Below are positions 61,414 through 64,000 of a DNA stretch of 64,000 nt, piece after piece. The notes under the pieces were generated by a model that did no database searches, had not been told where the DNA came from, and was given only the letters and a program-made list of their open reading frames with translations. The position numbers and the translations under genes were made by a program. Each line of letters starts with the position of its first letter. The stretch's first letter is position 1. The DNA is from Cupriavidus oxalaticus (lineage in GTDB: Bacteria > Pseudomonadota > Gammaproteobacteria > Burkholderiales > Burkholderiaceae), in assembly GCF_016894385.1 (NCBI RefSeq), contig NZ_CP069811.1:534501-598500 (forward strand), written 5' to 3'.

Positions 61414-62655
61414 ATGCACGATAGCCAGGCATCCGCTGCGCCGGCATTCACGCCGCTGCGTCTCGGCCCGCTGACGCTGCGCAACCGCTTCATCAAGGCG
61501 GGCGCCAATGAGGGCATGACGCCGCACGGCCTGCCGACGCAGGCGCTGGTCAGGCACCATCGCGATCTCGCCGCCGGCGGCGTGGGCATGACCACGGTGG
61601 CCTACGCCGCCGTGGCCGACGACGGACTGACCTTCGCGCACCAGCTCAGCATGCGGCCTGAACAAGTCCCGCACCTGCGCGTGCTGACCGACGCCGTGCA
61701 TCGCGAAGGCGCGGCGGCCTGCCTGCAGATCACGCATGCGGGCTCGTTCACCACCATGCGCCACGGCGGCAGCCGCGCGCCGGTCAGCGCCTCGTCCGGC
61801 ATCAATGCCTTCGGCATGATGCACGGCGTGTATTTCCAGCGCGCCATGCGCGAGGCCGACATGGCGCGCGTGGCCGGCCAGTTTGCCGCGGCGGCGCGGC
61901 TGGCGCGCGAGGCCGGCTTCGACGCGGTCGAGATCCACATGGGCCACGGCTACCTGCTCAACCAGTTCCTGTCGCCGCTGAGCAACCGGCGGCGCGACGC
62001 GTTCGGCGGCAGCGTGCAGAACCGCACCCGCTTTCCGGCCGCGGTGCTGCGGCAGGTCAAGGATGCCGTTGGCAACGGACTGGCCGTCTGCTGCAAGCTC
62101 AGCGTCAGCGACGGCGTGCCGGGCGGCAACCAGCCCGCGGATTCCGCCGTGACCGCGCGCATGCTGGAGGCGGAAGGGGCCGACCTGCTGACGCTCAGCG
62201 GCGGCCGCAACGTGGAAAGCCCGTGGGTGCTGTTCGGCAGCCCGATGCCTACGGCGCAGATGAAGGCCGCGGCCCCGACCGCGCTGGCGCGCTTCGGCAT
62301 CACCATGCTCGAGCGCAGCACGCCGCGCGACCTGGCCTTCCGCGAGCTGTATTTCATCGAGGCGTCGCGCGTGGTGCGGCAGGCGGTGCGCATGCCGCTG
62401 GCTTACGTCGGCGGCGTCAAGTCGCTCGACAACGTGGCGCAGTTGATGGCGGAAGGATTCGACTGCATCGCGCTGGCACGCGCGCTGATCCACGATCCCG
62501 CGCTGGTCGACAACTGGCGCGGCGGCACGGTGCGGCGCTCGGCCTGCGACAGCTGCAATGGCTGCGTGGCCAGGATCTACGATCCCGCCGGCGTCAGCTG
62601 CGTGCATGGCCCGGGCAACGATCCGGCGCTGACGCGCCTGGTCGCACTGCAGTAG
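61414..62655 (+). CDS. Old-yellow-enzyme-family NADH:flavin oxidoreductase
   Basis: 413 residues, FMN TIM-barrel. RNRFIKAGANEGMTPHGLPT, QITHAGSF, HMGHGYLLNQFLSPLSNRRRDAFGGSVQNRTRFP (substrate-binding His region) and GGVKS near the C-terminus identify the OYE/2,4-dienoyl-CoA reductase group; Cys residues in CDSCNGC suggest an Fe-S or zinc site as in the larger members, although the protein is only one domain long. Possible role: reduction of an unsaturated CoA or ketone intermediate. Its TAG stop lies inside the kshA operator. Confidence 0.86.
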   Translation: MHDSQASAAPAFTPLRLGPLTLRNRFIKAGANEGMTPHGLPTQALVRHHRDLAAGGVGMTTVAYAAVADDGLTFAHQLSMRPEQVPHLRVLTDAVHREGAAACLQITHAGSFTTMRHGGSRAPVSASSGINAFGMMHGVYFQRAMREADMARVAGQFAAAARLAREAGFDAVEIHMGHGYLLNQFLSPLSNRRRDAFGGSVQNRTRFPAAVLRQVKDAVGNGLAVCCKLSVSDGVPGGNQPADSAVTARMLEAEGADLLTLSGGRNVESPWVLFGSPMPTAQMKAAAPTALARFGITMLERSTPRDLAFRELYFIEASRVVRQAVRMPLAYVGGVKSLDNVAQLMAEGFDCIALARALIHDPALVDNWRGGTVRRSACDSCNGCVARIYDPAGVSCVHGPGNDPALTRLVALQ

Positions 62656-62696
62656 TCCGATGGGACGATGAGGCTGTGGCCGGAGGCTCTTATCTT
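62653..62696 (+). promoter_or_regulatory. kshA promoter with operator
   Basis: Operator TAGTCCGATGGGACGA (62653-62668), 22-base spacer, -10 TATCTT (62691-62696). The TAG is also the stop codon of the OYE-like gene. Confidence 0.82.
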
Positions 62697-62726
62697 GAAG
62701 TTCCCACGGGATTTCAAGGAGACACC

Positions 62727-63812
62727 ATGAGCCAAACCGGCATCAGCGGCTACAAGATCGAATCGCGCCCGCCCGAGGCCCGGTACGCGCGCGGCTGGCA
62801 TTGCCTGGGCCTCGCCGACGCCTACCGCGACGGCAAGCCGCACACACTGGACATCTTCGGCCGGCGCCTGGCGGCGTTCGCCGACTCGACCGGCGCCATC
62901 CGCGTGATCGATGGCTTCTGCCCGCACATGGGCGCGGACCTCAGCACCGGCACCGTGCAGGGCGACAACCTGGTATGCCCGTTCCACGGCTGGCAGTGGG
63001 GCGGCGACGGCGGCTGCAAGTCGATCCCCTATTGCAAGCGCGTGCCGCCCAAGGCGCGCGTCGGCGCGTGGCAGACTTGCGAGCAGAACCGGCTGCTGTT
63101 TATCTGGCACGACCCCGAGGGCCGCCCGGCGCCGCCGGAGGTGGCGATCCCGCGCATCGACGCGTGCTTCTCGCCGGAGTGGTCGGAATGGGCCATGGAC
63201 GAGATGGTGATCCGAACCAACTGCAGGGAGCTGGTCGACAACATCTCCGACATGGCGCACTTCGGCACCGTCCACGGCTCCCCGGTCGACTACTTCGCCA
63301 ACCTGTTCGAAGACCACAAGGCCACGCAGCTGATGATCGGTCGCAGTGCCCGGCTCTCGGGCGATGCGCAGCTGACGGCGTTGTCCACGTACTTCGGTCC
63401 GGCCTACCACATCACAGATATGAGCGGCCGCATGGGCGACCAGGAGATTCATTCTGTCCTGCTCAATTGCCATGTGCCGATCGACCTGAACAGCTTCGTG
63501 CTGCGCTACGGTGTGCTGGTGAAGAAGATCCCGGGGCTGGGCGACGAACAGAACCGCGCCATGGCACAAGCCTACGTCGACCAGGCCCGCGCCGCCTTCT
63601 ATGAGGACGTTGCGATCTGGGACAGCAAGATCCGCATCGACAACCCGCTGCTGTGCGAGGGCGACGGGCCGATCTACCAGATGCGCGACTGGTACCAGCA
63701 GTTCTACACGGACGTGGAGCAGGTGCGGCCCACCAGCGTGGCGCGGCGCGTGTTCGAGCTGAACCCGGGCAATATCGAGCCGCCGGTGCTTCGGCACGTG
63801 TTCGAGGGGTGA
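62727..63812 (+). CDS. kshA: 3-ketosteroid 9alpha-hydroxylase oxygenase subunit (KshA)
   Basis: 361-residue Rieske oxygenase. Rieske ligands Cys65, His67 (CPHMGADL), Cys84 and His87 (CPFHGWQW). Mononuclear iron site in NISDMAHFGTVHG (His178, His183) with a downstream Asp in the EDVAIWDSK region. Length and spacing match KshA, which 9alpha-hydroxylates 3-ketosteroids so that the 1,4-diene nucleus breaks open. AAGGAGA lies before the ATG. It has its own operator. The KshB-like reductase is encoded separately at 38515. Confidence 0.93.
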   Translation: MSQTGISGYKIESRPPEARYARGWHCLGLADAYRDGKPHTLDIFGRRLAAFADSTGAIRVIDGFCPHMGADLSTGTVQGDNLVCPFHGWQWGGDGGCKSIPYCKRVPPKARVGAWQTCEQNRLLFIWHDPEGRPAPPEVAIPRIDACFSPEWSEWAMDEMVIRTNCRELVDNISDMAHFGTVHGSPVDYFANLFEDHKATQLMIGRSARLSGDAQLTALSTYFGPAYHITDMSGRMGDQEIHSVLLNCHVPIDLNSFVLRYGVLVKKIPGLGDEQNRAMAQAYVDQARAAFYEDVAIWDSKIRIDNPLLCEGDGPIYQMRDWYQQFYTDVEQVRPTSVARRVFELNPGNIEPPVLRHVFEG

Positions 63813-64000
63813 AGCGAATTTTCCTGGCTTGCTTGGGGGCATCCGTGCCGTAGTGCCTGGGCTTGCCATCTGGCGCAATGCCTGGGTTTGGTGGCGCATG
63901 CTGCTGGCGCGCCACCGGCCCAGCGCCAGGCAGATGATGATGACGTCTTGGCCCGGACAGCGTAGCGCTGAACCTGGGCAGCCATCCGGGCTACTGACTC
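63813..64000. other. Right-edge non-coding stretch
   Basis: 188 bases after kshA. No convincing coding frame, hairpin or operator was seen; small reading frames on both strands lack start context. Confidence 0.5.

Noticed and set aside
56625..61595. Very long open frame on the minus strand opposite the MaoC to RND genes
   Set aside because: It is the antisense shadow of GC-rich genes: composition is dominated by His, Arg, Ala, Gln with no domain, and the plus strand holds recognisable enzymes throughout.
1..64000. CRISPR arrays, tRNA genes, insertion-sequence transposases, phage genes
   Set aside because: No regularly spaced direct repeats with unique spacers, no cloverleaf candidates and no transposase or integrase motifs were noticed while reading both strands.

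Overview
The window is about 68% G+C by eye, with densely packed genes and strong third-position GC bias. Protein families point to a Burkholderiales betaproteobacterium, most like Cupriavidus. No ribosomal or phylogenetic marker is present, so the genus is an inference. No tRNA, rRNA, phage, IS transposase or CRISPR array was seen.

Layout. (1) 1-6254, minus strand: end of a cellulose-secretion operon, bcsB-bcsZ-bcsC, with bcsC running off the left edge and no bcsA in front of bcsB. (2) 6358-12620, minus: an operon with a DUF1302 outer-membrane protein, HsaE/HsaG/HsaF (hydratase, acylating aldehyde dehydrogenase, aldolase), a secreted SurE-like nucleotidase and a lipoprotein, closed by a good terminator. 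(3) 12743-17208: an SDR, HsaD hydrolase, another SDR, a ketosteroid isomerase with its catalytic residues intact, a TetR regulator, a 73-residue secreted or membrane peptide and an SRPBCC protein. (4) 17566-30618: two LuxR-type regulators resembling TeiR flank a sulfate-activation block (cysD, fused cysN-cysC) that is divergent from DUF1214 protein - sulfotransferase - SDR - DHH phosphoesterase, followed by a decayed RibBA-like protein, an esterase and an SDR. (5) 30628-41663: glyoxalase, LLM oxidoreductase, HsaA, KstD-like, HsaB, a second ketosteroid dehydrogenase-like flavoprotein, 3beta/17beta-HSD, KshB-like reductase, FadD3 and an NTF2-like protein. (6) 41760-63812: an SDR divergent from a roughly 20-kb colinear run: HsaC, IpdA, IpdB, enoyl-CoA hydratase, IpdC, EchA20, FadE31/FadE32-like, FadA6, SDR, FadE33-like, FadE30, IpdF, MaoC, thiolase, YCF48-like, RND transporter, OYE-like, then KshA under its own promoter.

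Together regions 2-6 encode almost the whole aerobic 9,10-seco steroid pathway. HSD, KSI, KstD and KshAB convert the nucleus to the seco-steroid; HsaA/B/C/D open ring A; HsaE/G/F finish the C5 fragment; FadD3, IpdF, FadE30, EchA20, IpdAB, FadE31/32/33 and FadA6 degrade the C/D-ring acid (HIP). Side-chain genes (mce, cyp125, side-chain aldolase) are not seen, so C19 steroids, or core intermediates after side-chain loss, are the likely substrates.

The most striking non-coding signal is a 16-bp imperfect palindrome, TAGTCC-N4-GGACGA-like, found in at least eleven intergenic sites. In each case it lies 22-23 bases before a plausible -10 box, the geometry of an activator centred near -42. It marks nearly every catabolic operon here and also cysD, the sulfotransferase operon and the decayed-RibBA operon. 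This suggests that PAPS synthesis and sulfo-transfer are regulated parts of steroid metabolism in this organism.
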